The translations under genes were made by a program, and so were the position numbers. From contig NC_021677.1 in assembly GCF_000247815.1 (NCBI RefSeq), forward strand, positions 9,338,996-9,402,995: a stretch of 64,000 bases of DNA, given 5' to 3'. This stretch comes from Ficedula albicollis. Its lineage: Eukaryota > Chordata > Aves > Passeriformes > Muscicapidae. Below, piece after piece: positions 1-29,310 of the stretch. Each line of letters starts with the position of its first letter. Within the stretch, counting starts at the first letter, position 1. The notes beneath the pieces are model-generated. The model did no database searches, was not told the DNA's origin, and was given only the letters and a program-made list of their open reading frames with translations.

Positions 1-1
1 C

Positions 2-1817
<1,816 letters not shown>

Positions 1818-1922
1818 GGGAAGGGCGGGATGTGCCTCCCGCCTCCTCCTCCCTGTGCCCCCTCTTCGTCCCCCAGTGCAGTGCACCCGCCCTTTGGTTT
1901 TATACTTTTTGTATGGTTTGCT

Positions 1923-1928
1923 ATTAAA
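1923..1928 (+). terminator. poly(A) signal of CLP1 (ATTAAA)
   Basis: ATTAAA lies 105 bp after the CLP1 stop codon and is followed by a GT-rich stretch, a normal arrangement for a short 3'UTR. Confidence 0.65.
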
Positions 1929-1954
1929 TCTGGAAGCCTTTGCCGCTGGTGAGC

Positions 1955-3330
<1,376 letters not shown>

Positions 3331-4719
3331 CGCTGGCCGCGGTCCAGCCTGGCCTCTCCTCAGAATTCCCTCATTCCCGAGCACCTGGGCTGTGCAGGTC
3401 CCCAGCCCCGGGGTCCCGGTTCAGGAGGGGACCGGCTGCCCCTGTGCTCCCCGTGGCTCTGGGAAGTGGTTCCCCCGGATCTGCCGGCTCCCGCCCCGGC
3501 ACAGAGCTGGATTTGGGCATTAGGGAAGCGGGATTCTCTGCACTAGGGGCTGCTCGGGGTTTTTGGGATGTGTAAAGTTCAACCGGAGCCTTGTCTCGAT
3601 CAAAGCCAGAGTTATCTTGGAGCCAATTTCTGAGCTTAATCCAGTTACCACCGTCCCTCTGTCGGGCCCAGGTGCTGCTTTATTCCTGTTGGTTGCCGAG
3701 GCCAGGAGCCCCATCCGGGCATGGAGAGGGTGGTGATCGGCTGGGTCCAAGGGGAGACCCTGAACTCCCCTGTTGAGGGGCCTGTCTGGGGACATTCCCA
3801 CCTGTCGCTGTGCCCGGTGTCTCCTATCGCAGTGACAAGAGGCTGGCACTGTCCTTGCTCGCTGTGGGGCCCGTTGGGACGTGGCCTCAATGGATGAGGC
3901 ATTGTTCCTCCTGCTCTGCCCATAAAATGGGGCTAATCCCGTGTAAACCAGCGGGATGGGCTGGGGAAGGAGGATGGGATCGGTGTAAGCCTCGGGCAGG
4001 AGATAAGCACGGAGCGATTCCAGCCTTCTGGCTGTCTGCAGTGGAGTATTTCTCCATGTTCTGTGTTGATCTTTCTGTGCATCCACCTGGGAGAAAGGCA
4101 GGTGTGCAGGATGCCATACGTTGCTGTGCATTCTCCTTTGGAATTAAGAGCAGGAAAGTGCCCCGGACTGCCCTGTTGGGGCGGGTGCTCCTGTTTGGAG
4201 GCAGGGCAGTGACCAGTGGGGAATCTCACACTGGCATTGCTCTGGCCAGAGTGCCAGGTTTGGGAAAATTTGCACTTTCTGCGATGGATTTTGGAGTGTG
4301 AAGTGTTAGCTGGCTGTGCAAGGACAGAGGGAGCAGAGAGAATTCCTTGTTCCTTGGATGCCCCTCACTCACTCAGAGTGCCAGGCAGTGAGCTCTGGAA
4401 TAGCTCTATGGAACCCTGGGATCAAAACAAGGTGGGAAACAGGTAAAGCACATCCCGTCTCCGTGCAGCCCGGGATCTGCCCTGTCTGGGAGTTGCCTCA
4501 CGTGGAAGGAATTGTTTGTGTGCTCGCTCTGCGCCGTGGGAACTCGGCTGGGTCGGGGCAGGTCGGGAGCTGCGGATCCCGGCGAGTGACGCAGGTTTGG
4601 GAGCCGGTAACCGGCAGGAAACCCCGTCCTGCCTGTGCCGTGGATCCCAGGGGTGGCAGGAGCCGCACGGTTGGTGCCGAGGTGCATTTCCTCCTTCCTG
4701 GGCAGGAGCAGGGTGAGGA

Positions 4720-5540
4720 GCTGAAGTGAGGGAGGAGGAAATGTTGGGAGCTGGAGACACGTGTGTCCCCGTCCCCGCAGAGGTGGGGAGGGCCTCTTGC
4801 TCCAGAAGGAGCCGTGGAGCACTTGGCTGTGTGTGGAAAGGCTGGAGAGGGGCTGGAGTAGATGAGAAGAGTGTGGTGGAGTAAAAGAAGGAAATCAGTG
4901 TGGCTTTGCAGTGCCTTGACCCAAGAAGAGGAGACAAGCAGACGCAGGCTTAAATAAATGGAAGGTGGCAGCAGTCGTGCTTGCACATATCCCAGGGGAG
5001 GGAATTTGGATTTAAAAGAAATCCCGAGAAATGGAGATGATGGAAACAGGAGCAGCTCCCCTGTCGGAGTGGAGGGAAACCGTGGAGAGTGGGGATGACT
5101 GCTCCAGAGGTGGCTGAGCAGAGCAGAACTGGGAAAGTGCTCCGAAAGGGAGGCGCTGGGATGGGAAAACCAGGTGGAATTTCTGAGGGAGAGGGAAGGG
5201 GGAGTGAGCAGTGACACAGGCGCCGGGGGAGGAAGGAGCAGGGCAGGTCTGGAGGGAGGAGAGGAGGAGTTACTGAGCTGGAACTGGCAGAGGGAGAGGA
5301 ATGGGAGGCAAGAGCAGAGCCCATGTAGGCCACAGGTAAGCGAGATAAGTTGGGAACTCTTTGGGACAGCGAGGTCTGTGAGTGGCCTTTGTGGATAGGG
5401 ACAAGGTGGCTGGAGAGACAAAGGATTTGGGGCAAAGGTGGAGGGAAAGGAAGGGTCGGTTAACCAGAGGTGGGCAGGTTGTAGGGCTGAGAAGGGGATG
5501 GCTGGGAAAGGATATATGTATTTGGGAGAATTGGGGCCTG
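4720..5540 (+). repeat. Purine-biased (GA-rich) low-complexity stretch
   Basis: For about 800 bp the + strand is dominated by G and A, with motifs such as GGGAGGAGGAAATG and GGAGGGAGGAGAGG and few long pyrimidine tracts. The translated frames on the minus strand are correspondingly Ser/Pro/Leu-rich and are not genes. Confidence 0.45.
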
Positions 5541-6839
5541 AATTAGTGTAGTCTGTGGGAATTTGGGGTGGATTTTCCTTGTTTTCTCCTGGTCTCCTTA
5601 AGGATTGCAGAGCAGAGATCCCAGTGCACTCTGCTGCACTTTCACAGCTTCTGCCCCAGCCTCTGCAGCAGGGCTGGGGCTGGGGCATCCTGCGGGGTCT
5701 CAGCACACCAGGGTGATCAGGCAGGCATTCCTGGGAGCAGTGTGGTGGCTCTGGGAGCCGGGATGGGCTCGGCAGCCTCCTGTTTGATGAGCTGCGGAGT
5801 TATTCCGTGCACAGGCGGCTGGAGCAGGGATGCATTTGCATCACTTCTCGCTGGGATGTCACTAATGACAGCACCGGGGCTCTCCCCCTGCTCATGGATC
5901 TGTCCCATGGGTACCTGATTCCATGGGGAGCTGGCTCTGTCACGCACAGCTCGGCAGGGATCACCCTGTGGAAGGGCTGGAGTGCCTGGATCTCTGGCTG
6001 GAAGGGCTGGAGCGGGAGACGCATGCCCGTGGCGCCCTGCGAGGGCAGGGTGGGGATCTCCGGAGGAGGAATTATCAGGGAACAACTCCTTCTGCCTGGC
6101 AGCGCCTGTTTGAACCCGAGGTGTGGCCGTGCCTCCATGGCGGAGCGTTCAAAGGGCCGGGTGCTCTGGGAGCAGATTGCTCCTGCTAAAGCAATCAGCC
6201 GTGATGTCAGGCCAGGACTTCCGATAGCCCATCCCTGGAACTGCTGTTGGGCTTGGCTCTGTGGGCTCTTCCCCGAATAGGCAGAGCGGGGCTGGGAGGC
6301 TGCTGCTCTCCAGGGAGCTCTGTCCCTGCTACAGAAAACAGCTTTCCCTGGTGTTACTGTTGGAGTTGCTCCGCTCAGGAGCTGCTGCCAGGTGACACCT
6401 GCAGAGCATTGGCCCCAGGTTCGCTCTCACTCCCAGGGGCAGGGAAACCTTGGGGTGGGAAGCTGAGCTTGGGTCCTGCAGAGGCCGAGTGGCGGGAGCG
6501 GTTCCTGGGTGAGTCAGTGACGCCGTCAGCCGGGGCCGAGCCCACTCCATGGTAGCACATCCTTGTCATTAAACCTGCCTTTAATTGGGTGCTGCAGCTC
6601 TCCCAACCTTCACCCACGTTTAGTCAGCGCTAGAGAGCTCCCTGCCCACCCCGAAGGAGAAACTGGGGAGGCAGAGAAAGCTGGAAGGGAGAAAGGAGTG
6701 AGCCGCAGGCTCCGCTTGGACCTGCAGCGCTGTGGAGGCAGCGTGGGGAGGATGGGTGGCAGACGGTGACAGGGTGAGGAGTGGTGGCTGTAGCAGCAGG
6801 AACTGCTGGGATATGATGGATGATGGGCTTGTGGCTGCT

Positions 6840-7080
6840 TGGGGCAGGGACACCTTTCACTGTCCCAGGTTGCTCCAAGTCCCATCCAGCCCTTGGACAC
6901 TTCCAGGAATGTCCTCTGCTCCTCTGGGCAACCTCTGAGGTCTCGCCACCCTCACAGGGAAGAATTTCTTCCCAATATCCCTGAGCTTTGTCATCTCAAA
7001 TCCTCTCCTCCTGGTCCTGGCGCTGCGGTTCCTGATGAATCCAGAGCTGCAAAGGCCACCTCTGATCATGGGATTGGTGT
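6840..7080 (-). mobile_element. CR1 LINE fragment, reverse orientation
   Basis: Read on the + strand it carries the reverse complement of avian CR1: AGGTTGCTCCAAGTCCCATC, then TTGGACACTTCCAGGAATG, CTCGCCACCCTCACAG and AAGAATTTCTTCCCAATAT. The order and spacing fit CR1. It is diverged and truncated; the boundaries are approximate. Confidence 0.75.
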
Positions 7081-8568
7081 TTTCCATGGGTCTCTCTGTC
7101 TCCTACCCTCCAGGGAAGGGGGTGAGATTCCTGGATGTTTTTTCCTCCTGGGATCCTCACCTTTCTGTTAAGTCCTGGCGCCTCTGCTCAGCCCCTGCTC
7201 CTCAGGGAGCCAGCACTCGCTGGTGCTGGGATTTGAGCTGGAGCTGCAGGAAGGAATTCATGGTGTCCCTCCAGTCCTTCCAGGGCTCGGGGTGGGTTTC
7301 TTGGTGGTAGAGGGGGTGGCTTGGAGTTCCTGCAGCAGCCAATGCCCCTGGGCTGGGACAGGAGACGCCGTGGCCAGGCTGCTGTGGCTAATGACAGCCG
7401 GCTTCATCCCTTCTCTCGCCATGCTAATTTCTGTTGTTGTTTTTTCAGGTGAGCTGTGGTGCACCAGACCTCGAGTTTTAATGGTTTTATGAAGTTTTTT
7501 TTAAAAGATGGATGGATGGATGAATGAAGAAGGATTTTAACCAAAGAAGGGGGAGGGAAAAATGGAGCTGTTTGGAACAAACTGAAGTTTCCCCCAACAA
7601 CGCCTGGGCCATGGGTGAGACAGAACTGCTCAGCACCGCTTCCACCATTTGGTGTCTACTGGGGTTGTAAAGGCGCTCCCTGAACACCCCCTTCCCGTTC
7701 ACCTGCTGGGAAATGGTTGCTGCAGAGAAGATTTAATGCAATTCCTGTCACTCCCCAACCGCCAAGTGGATACTGAGCCCATGGAAGGGCCTGGGGGGTC
7801 AGGAGAAAGGAGCAAGTAGGAAAACCCACAATCCGCCAGACCTTCCCCTCCGCCCCCCTCGAAAGAAAGGATTTACAGCTCAACCTTGCACCAGCTGTTC
7901 CTCGGCTTTAACAGACCAAGAGAGAAATAAATAAAATTAAACGGCCACCGCCAGCCAGCCCCAGATCCCGGTGAAATCAGGGAGAGTGTTTCAGTGACCC
8001 CTCCAGCAAGGGGAGGAGGAGGAGGCACAGCAGCTCTGTGAGGAAGCTGGGATTGCTTAGAGACCACCCCCTCCTCCCGTGCAGCACCAGGGGCTGCGGC
8101 ACAGCAGAGGCGGATTAAAAAGGAGAAGTGGCTTCCCTGAGGCTCCCGGAGTGGCTTTTTTGCAAGGAGTTTGCTGATCCTGTGCTCTTCTCTGGTGCTG
8201 GCTGGGTGGGAAGCGCCCTGCCCGAGCCTGGGGAATTCCCTCCCTTCAGAGCCTGCCTGTTGGAGTCCTGCGGCTGTCAGCATTCCCACTCCAACGGTTG
8301 TCCTAAACCCAAATCCCCTTCTGTGTTGTGAATTTTTAATGTTTTTAACCCTCCTTCCCTGTGCCCGTGAGCTCTCACGGGGCAGAGCTTAGAGCGGGCT
8401 CCTCTCCTGGGCCTCCTGCTCCAGACCCTTCTCCGGACTGTCCGCCCCGGGAGCAGGTGTGGGGGCAGGGTAGGGCTCAGCCCCTGTCCCCCTCCCCTTC
8501 TCATCCTGCTCTGAGTCCCCTGGGGCCTGGGCTATGCTGCGGGGCGGACCCCCCACCACAGCTCCAAC

Positions 8569-18994
<10,426 letters not shown>

Positions 18995-19023
18995 GGGGCA
19001 GAGCCGCCGCCCCCTCCCCTCCT

Positions 19024-19493
<470 letters not shown>

Positions 19494-20305
19494 AGCCACT
19501 CGTGGGCCTTGTGCAATCACCCGCTCGCCTGGCGTGGTAGGAACGGATTGTTTTTAAACCAGAATACTTTTTTTTATTATTATTGTTACGGATTCTATTT
19601 TTTTTCTCTTTCCGAGTTACCAGGTGTGTGTATATATAAATATCTATATATATAAATATAAATATTAAAAAAAAAAAAAAGAAGCAGAAATTATATATCT
19701 TACCCAGAGAGAGGAAGAAACTACCCTGCTCAGGGCCTGGGCACCCCCACCTTGTCCCTGTCCCCAAAGGAGGGACGTGGGGCTGCCTCCTGCACCCATG
19801 GGAGGAGCTGTGGTAGGTGCTGGGTGTCACTGCTCCCTTCCTGAAGGGGGCCAGGGGGTGCCGGGTACCCATCCTCGGACACTCCCCTCCCTGATCTGTG
19901 GTGTCTGCAGCCTCCAGGCCCCGTGGGGGGGCCCAGCGTGGGGGCAGCATCCCCCACACCCCCAGCCCAAGCTGGCGCAGAGGCCCCAGCGTCCCGCACC
20001 CGCAGTTTTTGCTCTTTGTTCTCTTTCCCCAGGGGCTGTGGTCGGGGGGGTTGTTGGTTTTGTTGCCTTTTTTTATTTCTGTTAATGATTCCGAGGAGGT
20101 TTCTCGCTGTCGCAGGGGTGTTTTTATTTCCGCTCGCTCGGGGAAGAGGCAGGTGCATCCCCGGAAAGCAATATTTTCTCATCACATGCCAAAAAAGCGC
20201 AGCCAAGGAGCCTCGTGCTCCCCGTCCCCAAAGCCCTGCCGGCACTACTGGACTCTTTCTCTACGGCAATAGCTCCCGTGGCCCCGCACAGCCACGCCAG
20301 GGTTT

Positions 20306-20311
20306 TTTATT
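20306..20311 (-). terminator. poly(A) signal of MED19 (AATAAA on the minus strand)
   Basis: TTTATT on the + strand, about 630 bp past the MED19 stop in the direction of transcription, is the first canonical hexamer I see there. It lies only 31 bp from the ZDHHC5 signal on the opposite strand. Confidence 0.6.
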
Positions 20312-20336
20312 ATTATCAGCCATTTTAAAAACAAGG

Positions 20337-20342
20337 AATAAA
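20337..20342 (+). terminator. poly(A) signal of ZDHHC5 (AATAAA)
   Basis: Canonical hexamer in GGAATAAAAGG, followed within 40 bp by GTG/TTTG-rich sequence. It is the best candidate for the end of the long ZDHHC5 3'UTR. Confidence 0.7.
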
Positions 20343-20938
20343 AGGATATTTAATGAGCCACCCCGGGGCCGTGCGTGTGCTTTGTTTGGCGTCCAGGGAT
20401 GGAGCAGCCCCTCCAGGGCTCCTGATCCTCAGGGTCTCGGCCTTATCCCCCGATCCCAAGGGAGAGAGAGAAGGGGCTCTGCTAAGAGCTGAGCCTGGCC
20501 CAGTTTTGGGGAGGCACCACTTTGAGCTGTGTTTGCGCAAACTCTGCCCCCACAAAAGGTAAGGATTTTCCAGGCATGGGAAAAGTGGCTCCAGGGAAGG
20601 TGTTGTGGGTGCTGGTGAGGTTTGGGATCCAAAGGAGGGCACCCTGCACACTCCAGGGATACCTTGGTTTGGGCTCCTCCGTGACAGCCGAGGGTCACGG
20701 CAGGCACGGCCACCAGCCCCTGCTCAGAGCAGACTTTAAAAGGTCACTAAAAAAGAGGCTTTGATGCTCCAGGTTCTTCAGGTACAAAAGCCCGAGGTCA
20801 GCACCCACAGAGTTTGTGCCCCTGGTCCTGGGGGACTGCAGGGGTGTCCTCTTAGCCAGGGGCACAGGCCAGCCCCAGCGTCCCTGGGGTCGGCTGGGGC
20901 TGTTCCCACGGGATCCCTGGGGCGTCACCGGCGTGGCC

Positions 20939-21827
<889 letters not shown>

Positions 21828-21892
21828 CTGTGTAGCCGCGGGAGGAGATGGGGAGCAGGAAAGGCCCCGACGACACCCCAAGCCCCTCTGCC

Positions 21893-25364
<3,472 letters not shown>

Positions 25365-25572
25365 AAGCTGCCCTGTACTGTCGTCCATCACTATGTCACC
25401 ATCACCCTGGTGGCACCGGCCCCGCGGGCCCGCCCGGCCCTGCCGGAGCCGCTCTCCGTGGGGACTTGTCCCGGCTGAGCCCCGGGAAAGCAGCGGTGTC
25501 CCCGGCCCCGTGCGGGCAGGGCGGTAGGAGGGACCCCGCCTCGGTTAACGCTCGCTCTCATCCATCGCTGAC

Positions 25573-25578
25573 AATAAA
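25573..25578 (+). terminator. poly(A) signal of TMX2 (AATAAA)
   Basis: Canonical hexamer about 210 bp after the TMX2 stop, followed by a run of GTGTCCGTGTCC-type sequence, a GT-rich downstream element. Confidence 0.8.
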
Positions 25579-25619
25579 CGGTCCGTGCCGTGTCCGTGTC
25601 CCGTCTCCGTGTCCGCGTT

Positions 25620-25830
25620 CCCGTCCCTCATCCCGGACCGCCTCTGGGGGCGGGGCTTGCAGGCGGGGCGGGGCCGTGCGGAGCTCCCGCACTCTGATTG
25701 GCTGGGGCTGCGCGGGCGGAACTCGAGCCCACCGGGGCTGCGGTGCCCCCTTCCGGCCCCGCCCCCGGCGGTGCGCGCTCCCGCACGTGGCCAGCGGCAG
25801 GTAGGAGGCGGCGCGGCCGCTCCGGGCTCC
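25620..25830 (+). promoter_or_regulatory. SELENOH CpG-rich promoter
   Basis: A GC-rich block between TMX2 and SELENOH with GGGGCGGGGC boxes (near 25650 and 25665), an inverted CCAAT box (ATTGG at 25697-25701) and a CACGTG E-box at 25784-25789. It is inferred from motif content and position. A GCAG/GTAGG junction near 25800 could be the donor of a 5'UTR exon. Confidence 0.5.
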
Positions 25831-26137
25831 GCGTCGTCCTCTCCCTTCCCCAGGGCCCCGCTTCCCTACTCTCCCCAGCCACACACCGTGACGGGATCCC
25901 TGGGGAGCCGCTTCCCGCCCTCCACAGCAGCATCCCAGCGGGGACCCTCATTTCCCCCAATGGCGCATCGCCGGGGACGGGCCCTTCCTGGCCCTGTCCC
26001 ACAGCAGTGTCCCCATGGGGACCCACCTTTCACTCCCCTGACAGCGGCGGATCCGAGATCCCTTCTGACCCCAGAGCGGCATTTCTGGAGCTCCCTTTCT
26101 GCCCCGGCGTAGGCTCCACCGCTTGGGCTCTCCCAGG

Positions 26138-26682
26138 ATGGCTCCCCGCGGGAGGAAGCGCGGGGCCCAGCAGCCGGCGGCGGCCGAGGCGCCGGAGACA
26201 GCGGGAGCCCCGCAGAAGCGAGCGCGGGCCCAGGCCCAAGACGAGGGCAGCGCCGGGGACATCGGCCCCCGTGTGGTCATCGAGCACTGGTGAGCAGCCG
26301 AGGTGCCGGGGGTGGTGCGAGGGCCGTGGGCGCCCCCCGGGCCGCTGACCGCCGTGTCCCCACAGCAAGAGCTGACGCGTGTTCGGGCGCAACGCGGCGG
26401 CGGTGAGCGAGGCCCTGCGCGGGGCCATGGCCCACCTCCCCGTGGACATCAACCCCCGGCCGCCGCGCAGGAACAGCTTCGAGGTGTCCCTGGTGAAGGA
26501 GGACGGCAGCAGTAAGTGCTGGGCTGGGGGGTGGTGGGGGCTCCCCGGCACCCCTGATCCCATAATCCCGTATCTCTGCAGCCGTGGAGCTGTGGAGCGG
26601 TATCGGGAAGGGGCCGCCCCGCAAGCTGAAGTTCCCCCAGCCGGAGACTGTAGTGGAAGCCCTGAAGAGCAGCTTGGCATAG
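26138..26682 (+). CDS. SELENOH: SELENOH, nuclear selenoprotein H with in-frame UGA
   Basis: Small nucleolar/nuclear redox selenoprotein of thioredoxin-like fold that binds DNA and supports antioxidant gene expression. Three coding exons: 26138-26289, 26366-26511, 26582-26682, giving 132 residues with one selenocysteine. The N-terminus is a basic, nuclear-targeting region (MAPRGRKRGAQQP). The redox motif CxxU reads C-K-S-U: the Cys codon is split across the first intron and the Sec UGA is 26373-26375. It continues RVFGRNAAAVSEALRGAM and ends with the family block LWSGIGKGPPRKLKFPQPE, then stop TAG at 26680-26682. Plain gene finders would stop at the UGA. A short intron (26696-26769) lies in the 3'UTR, and a SECIS-like element follows. 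The chosen start has the best upstream context and the usual basic N-terminus. Confidence 0.95.
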
Positions 26683-26799
26683 AGGCGTTGGCCAGGTGAG
26701 TGAGGATGGGGCTGCGATGAGATGGGACAGGGATGGGACCGACAAGGACCAACTTCCCTCTCTCCACAGACGAGCCAGGACCAGCGCAGGCGGCACGAG

Positions 26800-26865
26800 C
26801 GTCCATGAAGAGGCGAGACCAAGTGGGGGGCACCTGCCAGCCCCAGTCCCGTCCCTGATGCTGCA
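26800..26865 (+). promoter_or_regulatory. SECIS element of SELENOH
   Basis: The core is present in order: ATGA at 26805-26808, 12 nt of helix, an apical AA at 26821-26822, an extended GTGGGG...CCCCA apical part, and TGAT at 26856-26859. The helix pairs about 7 of 9 positions (AGGCGAGAC with GTCCCGTCC). The ATGA/AA/TGAT pattern with this spacing is the eukaryotic SECIS signature that recruits SBP2 and directs Sec insertion. Folding was done by eye only. Confidence 0.8.
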
Positions 26866-26938
26866 GCTCTGCCACTGCCAGGCCCCTGGCTCCCTGCCCA
26901 CTGTCACCCCCTGACACCCCACTGTCCCCCCAGTCTCC

Positions 26939-26944
26939 AATAAA
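26939..26944 (+). terminator. poly(A) signal of SELENOH (AATAAA)
   Basis: Canonical hexamer about 80 bp after the SECIS element. It lies 31 bp from the opposite-strand signal of BTBD18. Confidence 0.85.
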
Positions 26945-26974
26945 GTTTAGTACTCCACAGCATAGCTCCAGCCC

Positions 26975-26980
26975 TTTATT
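26975..26980 (-). terminator. poly(A) signal of BTBD18 (AATAAA on the minus strand)
   Basis: TTTATT on the + strand, 64 bp past the BTBD18 stop, gives a very short 3'UTR. It forms a tail-to-tail pair with the SELENOH signal. Confidence 0.8.
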
Positions 26981-27043
26981 CCAAGGACACACAGCCCAAG
27001 GGGTGCAGGCAGTGATGGTGGGAGAGGCAGAGCCAGCCCCCCC

Positions 27044-28106
27044 CTAGGTGAGGACATCCACCTCCTCTTCTGACTCAGATGAGGGACAGGGCCAGAGGCA
27101 GACTGTGCCAGGGGGCAGGAACAGCTCCCCTGTCCCCACATCCACCTCCTCCTCAGTGTCACTTCCAGAGGTCCCTGGGGGTACTTCCTGCTGGGACACA
27201 GGGGAGTCCCCACGCTGCTGCATCCCGTTCGCACTGGGGGGCTGCTGGGGTGGGGGGCACTCGCTTACTTGCTCCTGTGCAGCCACATCCTGGGGGGGCT
27301 GTGCTTCTGTCACCCCCACATCACCCACTGGCACTGCTAGAGGCACAGGGGGTGGCTGCACCTCCCGCACCACCTCCCAGCACCCCCAGCTCTGCACCTT
27401 CCGCAGCTTCATCCGCCCGATGGGGCTGGGGTGTGTGCGCTCCAGAGAGCGTGGCTGCCTCGGGGGGGACACCCTAGAGCTGGCACTGCCAGGCTCGGCC
27501 GTGTCGTGTGCCACCGTGGTGGAGACTTCTTGAGTGGGATGCAGGCAGGAGCGGTCGAGCTGCCGCCGGGGTCCCAGTCTCACCAGGCGTCCTCCCCAGA
27601 GCTGCAGTGACTCGAGCTCGGTGACACGGAGGCGGCGGGCGGCTGCCAGCACCTCGTGCACTTCCTCCTGCGTGACCTCCAGCTCGGCAGTGTAGAAGAA
27701 GTGCACCAGCTTGCGCAGCACCCCGATCTTCATCCCCGCCAGCTCCAGCACCACCCTGCAGCCCTGGGGGGGCAGCTCTCGGCCCAGCTGCTCCATGAAG
27801 AAGGGGCTGCAGACGGAGAGAACACTGCAGTGGGCCACCACTGCCTCGCCTGCAAAGCAACAGTGGCTGTCACTGCCCTGCAGCCCTTCCTGCTCCCTCC
27901 AGTCCCTCCTAGCGGGGTCCAGAGACCCTGCCCTCAGCTCCCCATGGCCCCTCCCTCGGCAATGCTGCCAGCTCACCCTCAGCCCACAGGACCACATCGC
28001 AGAAGACGTCGGCTCGCTGCTGCTGCTGGTGGAGGTGCTGGAAGGCCGTGCGCAGCAGGCGGGTGCTGCGGTACAGCAGCTGCGGGGCGGCCGGGGGAGA
28101 AGCCAT
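27044..28106 (-). CDS. BTBD18: BTBD18, BTB/POZ domain protein (short form)
   Basis: Nuclear BTB protein; in mouse it is known to promote transcription elongation at piRNA precursor loci in male germ cells. Two exons on the minus strand: 27977-28106 (start ATG at 28104-28106) and 27044-27849, joined to give 311 residues. The BTB domain spans about residues 10-135: LLYRSTRLLRTAFQHLHQQQ, RADVFCDVVLWAEGEAV, VCSPFFMEQL, LRKLVHFFYTAELEVTQEEV and AARRLRVTELESLQL all match the family. The rest is Pro/Ser-rich with an acidic end (SSESEEEVDVLT-stop). Mammalian BTBD18 is about 700 residues, so the middle and tail are much shorter here. No frame break is visible in the large second exon, so this looks like real divergence. 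The promoter side is hidden by the G run starting at 28310. Confidence 0.9.
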
Positions 28107-28307
28107 GGGCGTCCTGCAGGGACAGACAGCGTCGTGCTGGGCACTCGGGGAGCAGCGCCCGCCTGCACTTTTCGGGCTGCCCCAAAGGGTTTGGAGCTGG
28201 GATGTGGTGGGGCCGGTGTTTGCAGAGCCCCGTGTGCTCATGCCCGGCCCGGCAGCGCCGCGCTGTCCCCTCGGTGTCCCCTCGGTGTCCCCCCCGACCC
28301 CGCCCCC

Positions 28308-29310
<1,003 letters not shown>

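Larger units (their letters stand above)
3331..8568 (+). other. Non-coding stretch before the first ZDHHC5 coding exon (probable 5'UTR intron)
   Basis: No open frame here resembles a known protein or has coherent splice sites. The stretch holds a purine-biased segment (about 4720-5540), a CR1 fragment (about 6840-7080) and a short GATG tetranucleotide run near 7509. It is best read as the large first intron of ZDHHC5, if transcription starts near 2.1-3.3 kb. Confidence 0.5.

Noticed and set aside
4498..5706. 402-residue Ser/Pro/Leu-rich minus-strand frame
   Set aside because: It is the complement of a purine-rich low-complexity stretch with no family features.
26373..26375. Premature stop in SELENOH
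   Set aside because: The UGA is the selenocysteine codon of the CxxU motif; a SECIS element follows and the downstream frame is conserved.
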